The notes under the pieces were generated by a model, which did not search any database, had not been told where the DNA came from, and saw only the letters and a program-made list of their open reading frames with translations. A program made the translations under genes and the position numbers. Positions 53,005 to 64,000 of a stretch of DNA of 64,000 nucleotides are shown here, piece after piece. The DNA lies in the NCBI GenBank assembly GCA_934047225.1, contig OW204009.1:16318898-16382897 (forward strand), written 5' to 3'. The stretch comes from Ypsolopha sequella. Its lineage: Eukaryota; Arthropoda; Insecta; Lepidoptera; Ypsolophidae. The stretch's first letter is position 1. Each line of letters starts with the position of its first letter.

Positions 53005-53711
53005 TAAATAAAAAAAAAAATAAAAAAAACAGTAGATCTAACATGTGTTATATCAAATAAGTTAGTAGACCAGTAGGCCTAACATGAGTTTTGGACTCGA
53101 TACTCGCTAGCAACCGCGTAATTACGCGTCCAAGAAAAGGAGGCCAATAAGCCAACATAAATAAAGCAAATAAGGTATTTGCCATTGGACTTATTGTGCT
53201 GGACGGTTGAGGCGATACGTAAAAATTACGGGTGTTTCTTTTCTGTGTATTTTTATAATCAGTTTCTGGTATATGCATTTTGACTATATAATCTAGGGTT
53301 TTGTTTTTAGAAAACATGTTTGAATAAACTTTCCTCGATAGAAATAATTGTTTAAATGAGGTCTTCTAACACACTTTTTCTCCTCGTTTAACGAGTAGCA
53401 GCCATGTACAGAACTCAAACATATTTTATTAGATGGGTTTCAACAATATCTAGATTATTGATTTTGGAAATTTTGCTAAATAATTTAGTTTTTTTAATCA
53501 AGATATAAAACCAACTTTTTTCCCTTTTGCCCTGAATCCGCCCCTCTCGCACTGCGCGTTTTTTCGCTTGGAGTGACAGTGACAATAATAAAGTTCGCAT
53601 AGCCTCTTATAAAAAGTTGCTAGGGTAGGCCATCCTTTTAATTGGTCTCCGAGTGAAGCTAAATATAAAGCAATGTTAGAACGTGTCCAAAACAAGTTTA
53701 TAAGATTTATA

Positions 53712-53969
53712 CAAGGTGAATTTGTGAACATCGTCCAAATTCATACTTGAGCCTTGGTAAGTGATCATCATGAACCAATAACAATTTTTGTAAAATTCAT
53801 ATAATGAAATTTCGACTCCCCATAGTGATTCACTCAGGCCTGGGAGTGAATTACTATGGGAAGTCGAAATTTCAATTTACGAATTTCACAAAAATTTATA
53901 TTGATTCATGATGCTGATCACTTACCAAGCCTCCAGTATGAATTTGGACGATAATCAAAAAGTCACCTT
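53712..53969. mobile_element. CAAGGTGA-family MITE in LINE relic
   Basis: TA at 53710-53711 and 53970-53971. Left end CAAGGTGAATTTGTG, right AAAAGTCACCTT. Confidence 0.75.
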
Positions 53970-54268
53970 TAAATAAAGATGTATGGTGTGTATCCGGGAT
54001 ACCCTTTGCTGTATCCTACACTGTTTGTGTTAGGCATGGTGGGATACAGCAAACTGGAATTGAAGAGAGAAGCATCCCTCGCCACGTACTTATTCCGCGT
54101 ATTGCGAAGAGAGGTGCACAATCCGGCCATCCTCCAGTAGCTTAGACTGTGTGTACTGGATGGACTGGTGGCACGGCGGCGGATGCCGGCACTGCTGGTG
54201 GTGCCACGCGCACGCACCAACCTGCTGCAGAGGGCACTGATCACGCGCGCCCTGCGGTCCCTAAACGC

Positions 54269-54822
54269 CAGGGTTGGATTTCGTAGTATAATTATACTAT
54301 TTGTATCATATTTTCATGACATTTATTATGTAGTATCGTAATGGACCTATACTACGTAAAAATACCATAATTTTATGTTCAGGCCGACCGACTTGTTTTA
54401 TTGGTTGAGACGTTTTGCTTTTTAATATTTTCAGTATTTTTTTTAAAAATTTCACAAACAAATAACTAAATAAACAAATATTTTATTAAATTATGAATAT
54501 TTTTAGAAATTTGTTTAAATTTCACTTACAAATAGGCAATTTTATTTCAATTCAAAACAAAAATCGACGAAAAACGAAATGTAGTATAATTTTAGCCAAG
54601 TACAATCAATCAATCAATCAAGTTTATTTTTATTAAATAACGTAAATAATAATAATAATAATATTTTTTTATTTGGTACAATAATTTTGGATAAGAAAAA
54701 CAAAGACCAAGTTGTAAGTTAAGTAAGCAAATGATTGCTTGTGATAAAAATATAACATAAAAATGTAGTATATTTTTAATTCCCATAGACAATAATTTTC
54801 CGGGGGTCTGAATCCAACCCTG
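54269..54822. mobile_element. hAT-like element, 8-bp duplication
   Basis: Ends CAGGGTTGGATT and AATCCAACCCTG. Target duplication CTAAACGC at 54261-54268 and 54823-54830. 554 bp, AT-rich, no transposase. Confidence 0.82.
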
Positions 54823-55549
54823 CTAAACGCGGTGGCTGGATCCGGACGGGTTGATTTGTTGAATGAGCGGTTTTCCAGACTGACCTTGATCAAGCTTTCA
54901 GAGGTAAACACAGATGGCGTTACCCTGCTTTCAAGTGTCAAAAAGCAAAGATTATTTTTTAATCTGTGGGCAGCAAGATAAAAATTGTTAATTCAATTGT
55001 TAAATCCAACAACCCCCTTCACAAAGACATTCCTATTTTGTTGTGTTTATATTGTGTTGTTTTCTATCTATATTACTTACGTTAATAGCTTGGTATTTCA
55101 TTCAACTTTCAACATGGTCAGCCCATGCGTTGTAGCTAATTGTAAAAATATAGGAACACACAGTATAAATAATTACGGAAAGAACAATGGATCTTAGCAA
55201 TAATACATTTGAGGCATGGATTGACCATAAAAAGAAAGAAGCAAAGAAGAAGTGTCTAAATCAAAAGAATCTAGTGTTGCCAGGAAGACATTTTTTGACA
55301 GCTTTTAGTACAGGCTGCGCCATCTATTGAGTCGTTCGGTACTACTTTTTCTTTTTTAATTTGACTTTGAAAACCCCTAGCGAGTTCACAAAGGCCATAC
55401 TAAGTATTAATCTTAAGTAATAGTTATAAGTTTAAAAATGGTGTATTTGTTTCTCATATTATTGTATAATGTTCTTAGTAATGTTATAAAGTGGGTATCT
55501 ATATAACATTGCAGTATGGGAAAGCACATCGGTAAATTCACGAGTTGTG

Positions 55550-55772
55550 TTGAGACCTGGATAGCTCAGAGGTTAGAGCAATCGCCCGGCAAGCGAGAGG
55601 TCCCGGGTTCGATTCCCGGTTCAGAGCTCCTCACATCCAGATTTACTTTTCTTTCTGCGTTTCTATACTGCAATGATATAATGTTAAGTTATTAATGTTA
55701 CCTTCTCTATCGCATTAGAATGCATCCTGTAAAGATAGATGATAGGGGATTGTAAATAAATAAATAAAAAAT
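55550..55772 (+). mobile_element. tRNA-headed SINE
   Basis: A tRNA-like head (55555-55626), a body starting GCTCCTCACATCCAG that recurs at 9411, and a TAAATAAATAAATAAAA tail. Confidence 0.75.
55555..55626 (+). tRNA. tRNA-like SINE head, not a functional tRNA
   Basis: Box A TAGCTCAGAGG, box B GGTTCGATTCC, good D and T stems, but the acceptor stem pairs at only about five positions. Confidence 0.4.
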
Positions 55773-56410
55773 TTCAAAAGTCGTAGAATAAAATTACTTC
55801 AGTATGATCAGGAGAAATGTCCACGTCACAGATCCACCTGTTATTCATAGATAATAAAAGTAGTTCTCATAAATATTTATGTTGTGAGACGAGGCAAGTA
55901 TCACAACTCGTTTTCGATCGAAGAGAAATGGCACTGGACTCGTCTGTGACGCACACATACCTCTATTCAGACTCTATAGCTCTTATGTAGTGAACATAGA
56001 GTTGATTCTTGTGTAAAACTGGTTCAGATTTGCAGATATTAGTTGTAATGGCGGTTAGCACGCAGTTATGTTGTGGTAGGGTTGGTACTGAGTTTTGCAA
56101 AATAATTATAAATGAGTTTTCTGAATTATACTATTCGTATTTTCAATCGCGATTTGATCAAAATGCATTTATTGTCTACTTTCAACACCAATCGCTATCG
56201 CTGTCAAAGGCAGTGAGGTATTTCAAAATTTGGCGCACTGGGCCTGTAAAGTTTGCCGCCCTATAAATGAACGACAAAAAGCAAAAATATTTCAATTATA
56301 AAATAAAATAAAATGCAGCGGGTGTTGATGTTGGCTGAGAAAGATGATATTGAATGAAAAAACTAAAAAGGAAAACTACAAAGAAATAAAACACCATTTA
56401 TTCAATATTT
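55773..56410. other. Intergenic, no gene seen
   Basis: AT-rich unique-looking sequence; an 85-codon frame at 56009-56266 has no recognisable motif. Confidence 0.4.
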
Positions 56411-56772
56411 AGGTAGGTGGTAGAGCTGATGCCGGGCTCGACTGTGGAGGTACCAACATTTTACTTGGAGACCCCCTCGAAGTAATTCGGGGGAGAGTAA
56501 GAGGACAGCTCACAGGCACAAAACCCAGGAGGCCCACCATGCCTGGGACCGATAGATGGCGGTATATCCATCCCTAATAGCCGGGCCTTATATGGAACAG
56601 ACTGGTGACGGGCAGCGGCGTCACTGGTGCGAGGGTTCCGGCACCGCGCTCACCAATAACCCGCCTGCCCAGCGTGTGTGAGTATGGGCAATTCTTCCAG
56701 GATGACCGCCGGAAGTGGCAAAGTCCTGGAAAGGCTTATGTCCAGCAGTGGACGAACTAGACTGATGGATGG
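56411..56772 (+). mobile_element. RTE-tailed SINE, full-length copy 3
   Basis: Target duplication ATTCAATATTT at 56400-56410 and 56773-56783. Contains GCTTATGTCCAGCAGTGGAC, the RTE 3' coding tail. Confidence 0.85.
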
Positions 56773-56813
56773 ATTCAATATTTGCATTTTTCCGATGGTT
56801 TTTTTTTGTAAAT

Positions 56814-56965
56814 GTGCTACGGGTGCTGGTAGCGTCTCCGTGGTCTAGTGTTCTAGTACCCGACTACTAACCCGGAGGATTAAACACTGTGCTACGGGTG
56901 CTGGTAGCGTCTCCGTGGTTTAGTGTTCTAGCACTTGACTACTAACTCGGAGGTCGCAACTTCAT
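56814..56965 (+). repeat. Tandem duplicated tRNA-like SINE head
   Basis: Two copies of about 76 bp (GTGCTACGGGTGCTGGTAGC start; GTCTCCGTGGT box-A-like; GGAGGTCGCAACTTC after the second). Confidence 0.45.
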
Positions 56966-56999
56966 TTCTCATTTCTCGAGTTCGGTCAGCGCGCTTCGG

Positions 57000-57716
57000 A
57001 ACTTTGTGCGGGTTGGCTTTTAATATCATCTACCGTAACTTGGAGTATATTACAATGTATTTGGGTCTATGGGGCCCAAACTGATCCACAATAAAAATTT
57101 TTATTGCTGGACACGCTTTTGTAAATTTTCAAACACCCACTGAAAATCGTGTTTGGTGGATCGTGAATAGACTTATGTACTGGTAGGTTAATAATATTCA
57201 AAAACCGACTCAACGCTCTCCGACTCTACACAGACTTGTGGTTACTACCCCTAGAGTGTATATAAAGCCTTAGGCGCGGAGGGAGGGCAGCCCCCGTCCA
57301 CGGTAATAAAGCTGCGGAGGTGAGCATGGGTGCCTGCACTTTGTTACGCCAGGGCGAAGGGGCTGCACATCCTAAAGCGCCGGAGCCGATGCAGAAGTGA
57401 ATTTGTGTCAAAAAAGGAATTTCTGTACTGGTAGGTTCAAATGGTTCAAAGATCGACTCTGCAAACCCAACTTAAATTGCTGTGAACACAAAATCAATAT
57501 CTTTGTCTTATATTTTTAAGTTATTTTCATACGATTATTGAAATAAAAAAATCTTTATCCTTCAAGGCAGCATTAACGAACGACGCACCTCAGGTTAATG
57601 AACGAGTGTTCTTCTCATGTTTCGTGAAATTACCTATTAGGTGAAAATATTATAAATAAAGACGATTTATTTGATGGTTGTAGATAAAGTATTGTGTACA
57701 GCTGAACATAATTAGA
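57000..57716. other. Intergenic, GC-rich island 57270-57390
   Basis: No frame with a known domain. GTACTGGTAGGTT occurs at both sides of the GC-rich stretch (57179, 57428), perhaps the edges of an inserted unit. Confidence 0.35.
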
Positions 57717-57785
57717 CATTGGGACACTCGTGCAAAACTATTACGAAACTCACGGCACTCGTGTCCCAATGTCTCAAATCATGTT
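57717..57785. repeat. Palindrome related to the 39-bp minisatellite
   Basis: GACATTGGGACACTCGTG and its complement GGCACTCGTGTCCCAATGTC face each other across about 25 bases. The 15-base core equals the core of the 19.2-kb array. Confidence 0.7.
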
Positions 57786-57964
57786 GCAGTTGCACAAAAT
57801 ATTGTGTTTTACTGTTACATAATAATATTTAGGTGTACACCATAAAAACCACGAGGGTTTGCCCGTGGTGATATTATAAAATATTTATGCAATACAAACT
57901 ACAATCTTATATCTGAGTATACGACTAATTCCCATAACTTAATCTTCAAGTTTTTTTTTTTCAC

Positions 57965-58545
57965 ATAATATACGTAATCTTAGGACATGGTTTTCATCAT
58001 TTTGATATGTAAATTAACCATTTTTTTTAAGAATTGTCCGATATGACGCGCCGCTTGAGAATTTTAGACATTATACTGATTGTGATGTGTGATTGCTTAT
58101 AAAAAAAAATGTGAGGCGTAACGTCGTCGCGTAAACGTCTTCACCCGCCCAGATGAAGGCAGTCTAAATCTGCTGAAACTGATCGGCTTTCCCGATCATA
58201 ACACGTATTGAGATGAGCCGTTTTTATATACATTATAATTTTTTTTTTAAAGTGGTCTATCTCTGTCTGTCTAGCCATCTGTCATCCAGCCGTCGAATTA
58301 GTCGGAAAGAAATTATGATAAATTTATCTTGATAGCAAAGGACACATTTCTAAACAGCCATTTCTCAATTGACGTCACACGAAGGCAAATGGAAGTTGCA
58401 GCTTTTTCGTAAAAATATTCATCTTCATTAGGTTTTTTAGACCACAAGTTCTAAAATACGGCTTATTAAACCTAAATCTCAAAATGGTTTTCGAATTAAC
58501 ACACCTTAACATAATTTAATCTAAGCGAATTTAGGTTGTATAGTT
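57965..58545 (+). repeat. Dispersed repeat, copy 3, with insertion
   Basis: Matches 52150-52600; interrupted at about 58106-58250 by the element also present at 21968-22105 (CGTCGCGTAAACGTCTTCAC). Confidence 0.65.
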
Positions 58546-59339
58546 AATTTTAGTTGTTATCAGACTGGGCCGTAGCTTTTTGTATTTTTTTGGACGACCA
58601 ACAATCGAGTGACAGCCCTAACAAGTTGCCACAGTTGGGGACTTTGGGTCGGCCACTTAATGGCAGTAAGACAACAAACGACGCACGCGTCATTAATTTA
58701 ATTTAGTATCAACTTGAATCTTGTATTAAATACACGCGACACGTCATTCTATAAGTATACATTCCACACAGAAAACTCTTAACAACCTCGAAAAAAATGC
58801 ATTGTGAAAAAAGTGTCTAATGTTGTGCGCTTATTGAAATAAATAAGTTCTTTTTTTTGTGCAAAAATGTTTGACGTTTTGTGACTTAGGCGCCGTTTTT
58901 TTTTTTTCAAGACAATGGAACTTGCCGCGTTGTGCCTCTAATTAGTTTTTAATTGTGTGTAATTTTACTTGTTTACGTGGTTCGCTGCGATCTTTGAACT
59001 TTTTTCCTTTGATAGCGTGCTAAGGTTGGTATGTTTTTTTTTTTTTTTAGTTGAAGCCATGGTGTTTATTGGTCATGCATGAGGGTCGATGCGAAACAAC
59101 AAATGTTTTGTTGTAAAACCCAGTAATAAACACGTTTTATAGATTTTAAGGAAACGACAATAAGTTAATCTAAGTTATTTTAAAAACCCACTTAAAATAA
59201 TGATATCTTCTCGGAATGTAATATGTTTGCTCCGATATTAATTAAATTAAGGTTAACGCCTCAATTATATTTTTATTTGATTTGATTAATGTGTATTGAT
59301 ATTAGTATAATGTTTTGCAGTTAACTTTTTTCAATAAAA
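58546..59339. other. Intergenic, no gene seen
   Basis: AT-rich with T-tracts; no recognised element or coding frame. Confidence 0.4.
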
Positions 59340-60178
59340 AAACCGGCCAAGTGCGAGTGAGACTCGCGTACCTAGGGTTCCATTGTGGATGATAAATTTA
59401 ATTTTGTCATTTTTTTCGTGAATTTCCCAACTGCTTTATTTTTTCTGTAATATTTACGTAAACACATATTACCATGATTTTTTTCACATTTTTCGGCCCA
59501 CCAGTTTTGGAGATAAGGGGGAGGGATAAATTGTTTATGGTTTCTCAAGTATTTCTCGAAATAGATGCAATTAAATATAGCCAAACTATATAATTTTACA
59601 ATAAAATTTTTAATAAATACAATTTCATACCCGTATTGTATTTTTATAAAATATGTTGTTTATTTATTTTACTTATTTTTTATATATTTCTCATTTGGGC
59701 TCAGTTTTTTTTTACCGCTATAATTTTCCTGTAATTGGCCAGTTATGATCTATAATCGCCATTTTTTTCATATTTTCGGTCTACCAGTTTCGGAGATAGG
59801 GGGTGACATACATATTTTTGTGGTTTTTTAAAGATTTCTCGAAACCATAGTGCCAGTAAATATGGTAAAAGTATATATTTTTACAATTAACTTCTTAATA
59901 TCTACAATTTGACACCCATGTTGTATTTTTGGATAATATTTATTATTTTTCTCACTTTTGTTTTGGCAATATTTTGAACACTTTAAAATGTTTCATATTT
60001 TTTTACACCGTGATCTGTAGGCAAATTAATGCTATTTTCGTTCCAAATTTCATGTCTTTATCTTTAACGGTGCTAAAATTATGAGGCTGTGACATACTGA
60101 CGGATTGACAACGAAGTCTCCTTAAAATCTCCTTAAAGGTTCCTTTGTACCTTTTAGATATTACGGAACCCTAAAAAC
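59340..60178 (-). repeat. GGTTCCGTACCC-family repeat, inverted
   Basis: Starts CCGGCCAAGTGCGAGTGAGA and ends ACGGAACCCTAAAAAC; internal partial duplication (CCACCAGTTTTGGAGATA / CTACCAGTTTCGGAGATA). Confidence 0.6.
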
Positions 60179-60781
60179 TATAAAATGGCCCCATGCCCCC
60201 TTGTATCCGGCAATAATGGTTTCAGATAACTTGGAAAGGTATATGACCGTCCCTGCCCCCCTATTCTGTATCTTTAGTTGCCAACTGGACTGGGTGCCTA
60301 TGTGTACTGGTTCTCCATTGGGACATTGGGACATTGGGACAAAGATAGACCAGAGTCAATCAGTCAAGGTATTCTTTTATGTATATCAATAAATCGATTT
60401 CAGATTTTGGACCACTAAGATTGTCGAAACGTTCGCGAAAGTGACGTAATTTCAAAAGAAAACTAAAATATTAGGTTTTCATATAGACGAATACAGCCTA
60501 CAGACTCCTCATCACGCGACCGATTTCTGTCAACACATCTGACTGAACCAGCAGATACAATTCGCCACTCCAAAATTATATGTTTCGGTAGGCTAAACCA
60601 AAATGGCTTCTATATTCATTAAGTTAGAGTCTTCGTCTTCGGGAAAGATAAGTTTGTGGCGCTATACGTAAGATTGTAAGAGCCAATAGGATTGCAGTAT
60701 ACCGTTTCGATTGTTGATAGAATTATTTGTACGCAAGATGTTGAACAATAGACGTCTTTCTGGGCTGTATTGTCTATGGGT

Positions 60782-61592
60782 CTTCACATATGAAATTGCT
60801 GTTTTTTATAGAGAATTTGAAGGAAACTCAATTTTCAGTACTAACATTTTTGCCTTTTTTTTAGGAATGACAAATACAAATAATGTGATTTCTTTTGTGT
60901 ATGACTGAGACAACATTAAGCTAACATCATATTTTTTTTTTTTTTTTTTCGTCCCCAAATAAATTTCTTTCTTTCTTTCTTTCTTTAACAGCAGCATTAA
61001 TTTAATTTTTAAATAGTGGCAGTGTTAAAAAATTATAACGAATCTTATCATGGAAATGGATGGCATGCAGGACGAACTGTTTTCGAAGATTTAATAAGAT
61101 AAAAACAAAATTTTATTGGTGAATGTAAAGTCTTGAAATCAAAAATTGTTTAAAAAAACACTTGTACTTATCCACAGATACAGTAAACTTTATTATGCCC
61201 GACCGGTTTCGCTGTAAAGCATTTTCTAGGGCCTTTTACAAATCCTAACTAACACAGAAAATAATCTTGAAATCAACTTTCAAACAAAAAACAAATAATT
61301 GTACTCATGAATCTGTAAGAAAATTTCGTTAATAAAATATTTTTATAAAACACCGTTCAAGGGCCTTTTTTATTTTTTATATATATGTTTTACTCCACAT
61401 AAATACAAACACTTAAATGGTTTTAGTCGCTATATTTCCACCCCTCAGTGGGGCCGTCATCAGGCGAATAGAAAAAAATATTATATGACATATATGTAGG
61501 TATTTGAAGTAAGAAAACCGCTGACATCTATTGATATAAAAATATAAAAAAGTCCATTATGAGCTCCAAGTGACCTGGACTGAACAAACAAC

Positions 61593-61634
<42 letters not shown>

Positions 61635-61880
61635 TGACTTGACTGACTGACAAATCCAAATTTACAGTTAAATTTTTTTTATATAACAAAATATTCAGAA
61701 TCGGAGCACTCTGTATGATAACGCCACAAAACATTCTCCCTCAGAAAGTCTGGTTCATGATTTATAGTATACTTTTTTATATTTTTATATCAATAGATGT
61801 CAGCGGTTTTCTTACTTCAAATACCTATACATATATATGTCATATAAAATTTCGGCAATTTCATGTGTAAAGACCTATTA
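60782..61880 (+). mobile_element. 400-bp MITE family, copy 4, with nested insertions
   Basis: Left end TATGGGTCTTCACATATGAA, right end TTTCATGTGTAAAGACCTAT about 1.1 kb apart. Inside: an A/T-rich LINE-like tail with (TTTC)n at 60940-60985, a fold-back relative of 21170 at 61143-61255, and a fold-back at 61482-61850. Confidence 0.65.
61482..61850. mobile_element. Fold-back element with (GACT)n core
   Basis: Arms of about 75 bp (ACCGCTGACATCTATTGATA and complement). (ACTG)n microsatellite at 61592-61650. Confidence 0.65.
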
Positions 61881-62429
61881 TGAAATGTCTATCTAAATTA
61901 TTCAAATTGTATGCTATATTTCGCGAGGATATGACGCAAATCAAAAGTAGGTTGACACGATCAGATAATAGATAAGGGCAGTTTTCGGAACCTATATTTA
62001 TTACGTATATTGGATATACTCGTATATCCAACTATCTGTAGCCGGATGCAGTTGTACGTATCAGGTCCAGTAAATTCCCGGGAATCACAGACGTGAAGTT
62101 AGTCACAAATGGCGTCGCCAATTATTATATATGCACCTATTTATTGTCTACCCTTTTTCCTTAGAACGGAAATGAAATATATCTGTTTATGTAATGTAGG
62201 TATAACAGATACACTTATTACAGGTCAGTTTTAATGTAATATTAGTAATTAAATAATATATCTGTATAGGTAATGGTTTTATGTAATAAATAATAATAAC
62301 GGGGTGTTCTAACCATTAATATGAACAACTTTTACTAAGGGGCCGACCCTCAAATCGTTAAAACAAAATCAACTGTTTTATACATTTTGCGCGAGTAGGT
62401 ATTTAACTTTTCTATGGAACAATGGTTAT

Positions 62430-62795
62430 CCGCATCCAATCCAATCCATCAGCCATTATCGGTCTACTGCTGGACATAGGCCTCTCCAAGGGCACGCCAC
62501 ATTTTTCTATCCTCGGCCATCCTCACCCAGCCACTACCGGCAATCTTTTTTAGATCGTCAGTCCAGCGAGCTGGCGGGCGTCCTACACTGCGTCTGCCAG
62601 TTCATGGTCTCCACTCGAGAACCTTTCTCCCCCATCGGTTGTCGGTTCTTCGGTTGATGTGGCCAGCCTACTGCCTCTTCAGCTTGCTTATCTTAGAGGC
62701 TATGTCGATGACTTTGGTTCTTTGACGAAACACCTCATTTCTGATATGATCCATCAAAGAAACTCCGAGCATAGCCCGCTCCATAGCGAACCAAT
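62430..62795 (-). pseudogene. RTE-like LINE 3' end
   Basis: Same subfamily as 46555-46925; CTGGCGGGCGTCCTACACTG block identical. Confidence 0.65.
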
Positions 62796-63404
62796 TAATA
62801 TGTAATTTAAAATATGGACCATTGGTTTGAAATAAAGATTATTATTATTATTGTTATCTATTACCTGTCACTGTCTTTATAGGTAAATATGTTATTATAT
62901 TATATCAATATTTATGTATTCTATTATACAATATATGTATATATCCCAATACACAATATTAAATACATTTTAGTTTAATTAAAACTAAATCATATTTTAA
63001 ATTAAACTAAATAACAAATTCTATCAAGGTCGCTGCCGTCGTGCGGGAGAGTACCTAGCAGGCTGGCAGCGTTACCTCGTTGTATGGCCAGACTGATTCT
63101 TTGGCCGAGGTAAGCCCCAGCCCGAGGGTCCCCGGAGGCATCGATAACAATTAATTGGTTAACCCCATAGTTGTTCAAATTAAAATGTAGTACACTCCGT
63201 TTTAAGGAAAAAGGTTATCAAATTAATACTCAGTATAATATAATTTGTACCTACATAATCAATGAGATATCGTTATACATATTGATATCTAACAGTTTGA
63301 GAAGCTTAGAAATATGTGTTAAGTACCAAAGTGTTCAATTTTTCTGCTACAAAAAAGCCGGTCAAAGCAAGTAGCTCTAGCAAAAGCAGGTTGGTGATCA
63401 TTGA
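62796..63404. other. Intergenic, no gene seen
   Basis: AT-rich except a GC-rich stretch at 63025-63145 of unknown origin. Confidence 0.35.
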
Positions 63405-63605
63405 ACCAACTTGTATAATATATATTTTACCTATCATTTTAATCGTATATATATTGCTACATAAATTAAATAAATCTTTAATCTAGTCCATGTAAATTTA
63501 TTATTTTATTACATATCTTTTTATTAGATTAAATGTGACGTGTAAAAAGTGTATTATATATACCTAATTTGCAAATAAACTATTTGAATTTGAATTTGAC
63601 TTTGA
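63405..63605 (+). repeat. LINE 3' tail fragment
   Basis: Ends AATAAACTATTTGAATTTGA, as at 17716 and 43435. Confidence 0.55.
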
Positions 63606-63817
63606 AGGAGAGCAAAGACGATTTCTCGGACCTGTATGTTGTAACATATATAAACCACATTCATTGCAAATAAACAATTTCTTTTCGATTCTATTTGCAA
63701 TAATCAGTGGTTATTTATTTACTGGTATTTATGGTATAGCATTTTACACTGGTATACATATAATTTAATTTAAACACTACATTAAAATTTACAACTATTC
63801 AGTTATTTATTAACAAG

Positions 63818-63845
63818 AATAAGAATAAGAATAAGAATAAGAAGG
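63818..63845 (+). repeat. (AATAAG)n microsatellite
   Basis: About five AATAAG units. Confidence 0.8.
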
Positions 63846-64000
63846 CATTTAAACTTAAACAAGAAACTTAAATAACATAAAGAATACTAAATTATAAATA
63901 ATACCTACTTAAAATATACACTAACTACAAAGCTTAAAATAAACCTACTATAAAACAAAATTAACTTACAAATAAAACTTTAACTATCAAAAAGACCGCC

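Larger units (their letters stand above)
53600..54915 (+). pseudogene. LINE C-terminal region split by two insertions
   Basis: Reads KAMLERVQNKFIRF (53670-53706), MYGVYPGYPLLYPTLFVLGM (53979 on), LVVPRARTNLLQRAL, then NAVAGSGRVDLLNERFS (54830 on). Together these are one LINE polyprotein C-terminus interrupted by a MITE (53712-53969) and an hAT-like element (54269-54822). Confidence 0.75.

Noticed and set aside
55113..55196. Start of a THAP-type zinc finger (CVVANCKN)
   Set aside because: The frame stops after 28 codons and the rest of the THAP signature is missing; similarity over eight residues is not enough.
57226..57411. Protein-coding gene in the GC-rich island at 57.3 kb
   Set aside because: No recognisable motif and no splice-supported partner exons.
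1..64000. CRISPR arrays, operons or bacterial defence genes
   Set aside because: The tandem repeats have no unique spacers, and the gene structure, introns and retroelements are those of an animal nuclear genome.

Overview
The window looks like AT-rich nuclear DNA of an insect, most probably a moth or butterfly. The genes carry a ZAD domain, which is essentially an arthropod feature. The DNA is full of short inverted-repeat transposons, non-LTR retrotransposon fragments, SINEs and a Penelope-like element. Several dispersed repeats match families I know from Lepidoptera by memory only. Nothing looks bacterial or viral.

The host genes are three related ZAD/C2H2 zinc-finger genes, split into short exons and buried in transposons. 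Gene A (+ strand) enters from the left; only its last two coding exons are present (410-534, 2385-2430). Gene B (- strand, 4434-35506) is complete: 15 exons, 1,887 coding bases, 628 residues, one N-terminal ZAD and 11 C2H2 fingers. Gene C (+ strand, 37945-52768) is complete from its ATG: 10 coding exons plus a probable 5' UTR exon ending at 35951, 1,608 coding bases, 535 residues, one ZAD and 11 fingers. In both complete genes every junction keeps frame and many fingers are rebuilt across introns. A and B converge tail to tail; B and C diverge from a shared start region near 35.5-35.95 kb. Their products are presumably nuclear DNA-binding regulators; no target can be read from the sequence.

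The introns and the right 11 kb are mainly transposon-derived. Main items: a Penelope-like element with RT and GIY-YIG domains between inverted termini (25.2-27.4 kb); an almost intact CR1/jockey-like LINE with one in-frame stop (30.0-33.2 kb); RTE-like LINE 3' ends, and a SINE that shares their 3' tail and has clear target-site duplications (10.3, 20.4, 56.4 kb); several TA-flanked inverted-repeat elements; hAT-like elements with 8-bp duplications (6.4, 54.3 kb); a tRNA-like inverted pair (16 kb); and a 39-bp minisatellite open in both directions (19.2-19.8 kb).

The most interesting feature is how often repeats touch the splice sites of gene B. A SINE target duplication overlaps the exon 11 donor, another SINE sits at the exon 6 acceptor, a LINE poly(A) tail lies beside the exon 5 donor, and three exons (5, 6 and 9) have local partial duplications. 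The 93-bp array that copies the exon 5 acceptor is the clearest case. From 52.8 kb to the right end I see no host gene.
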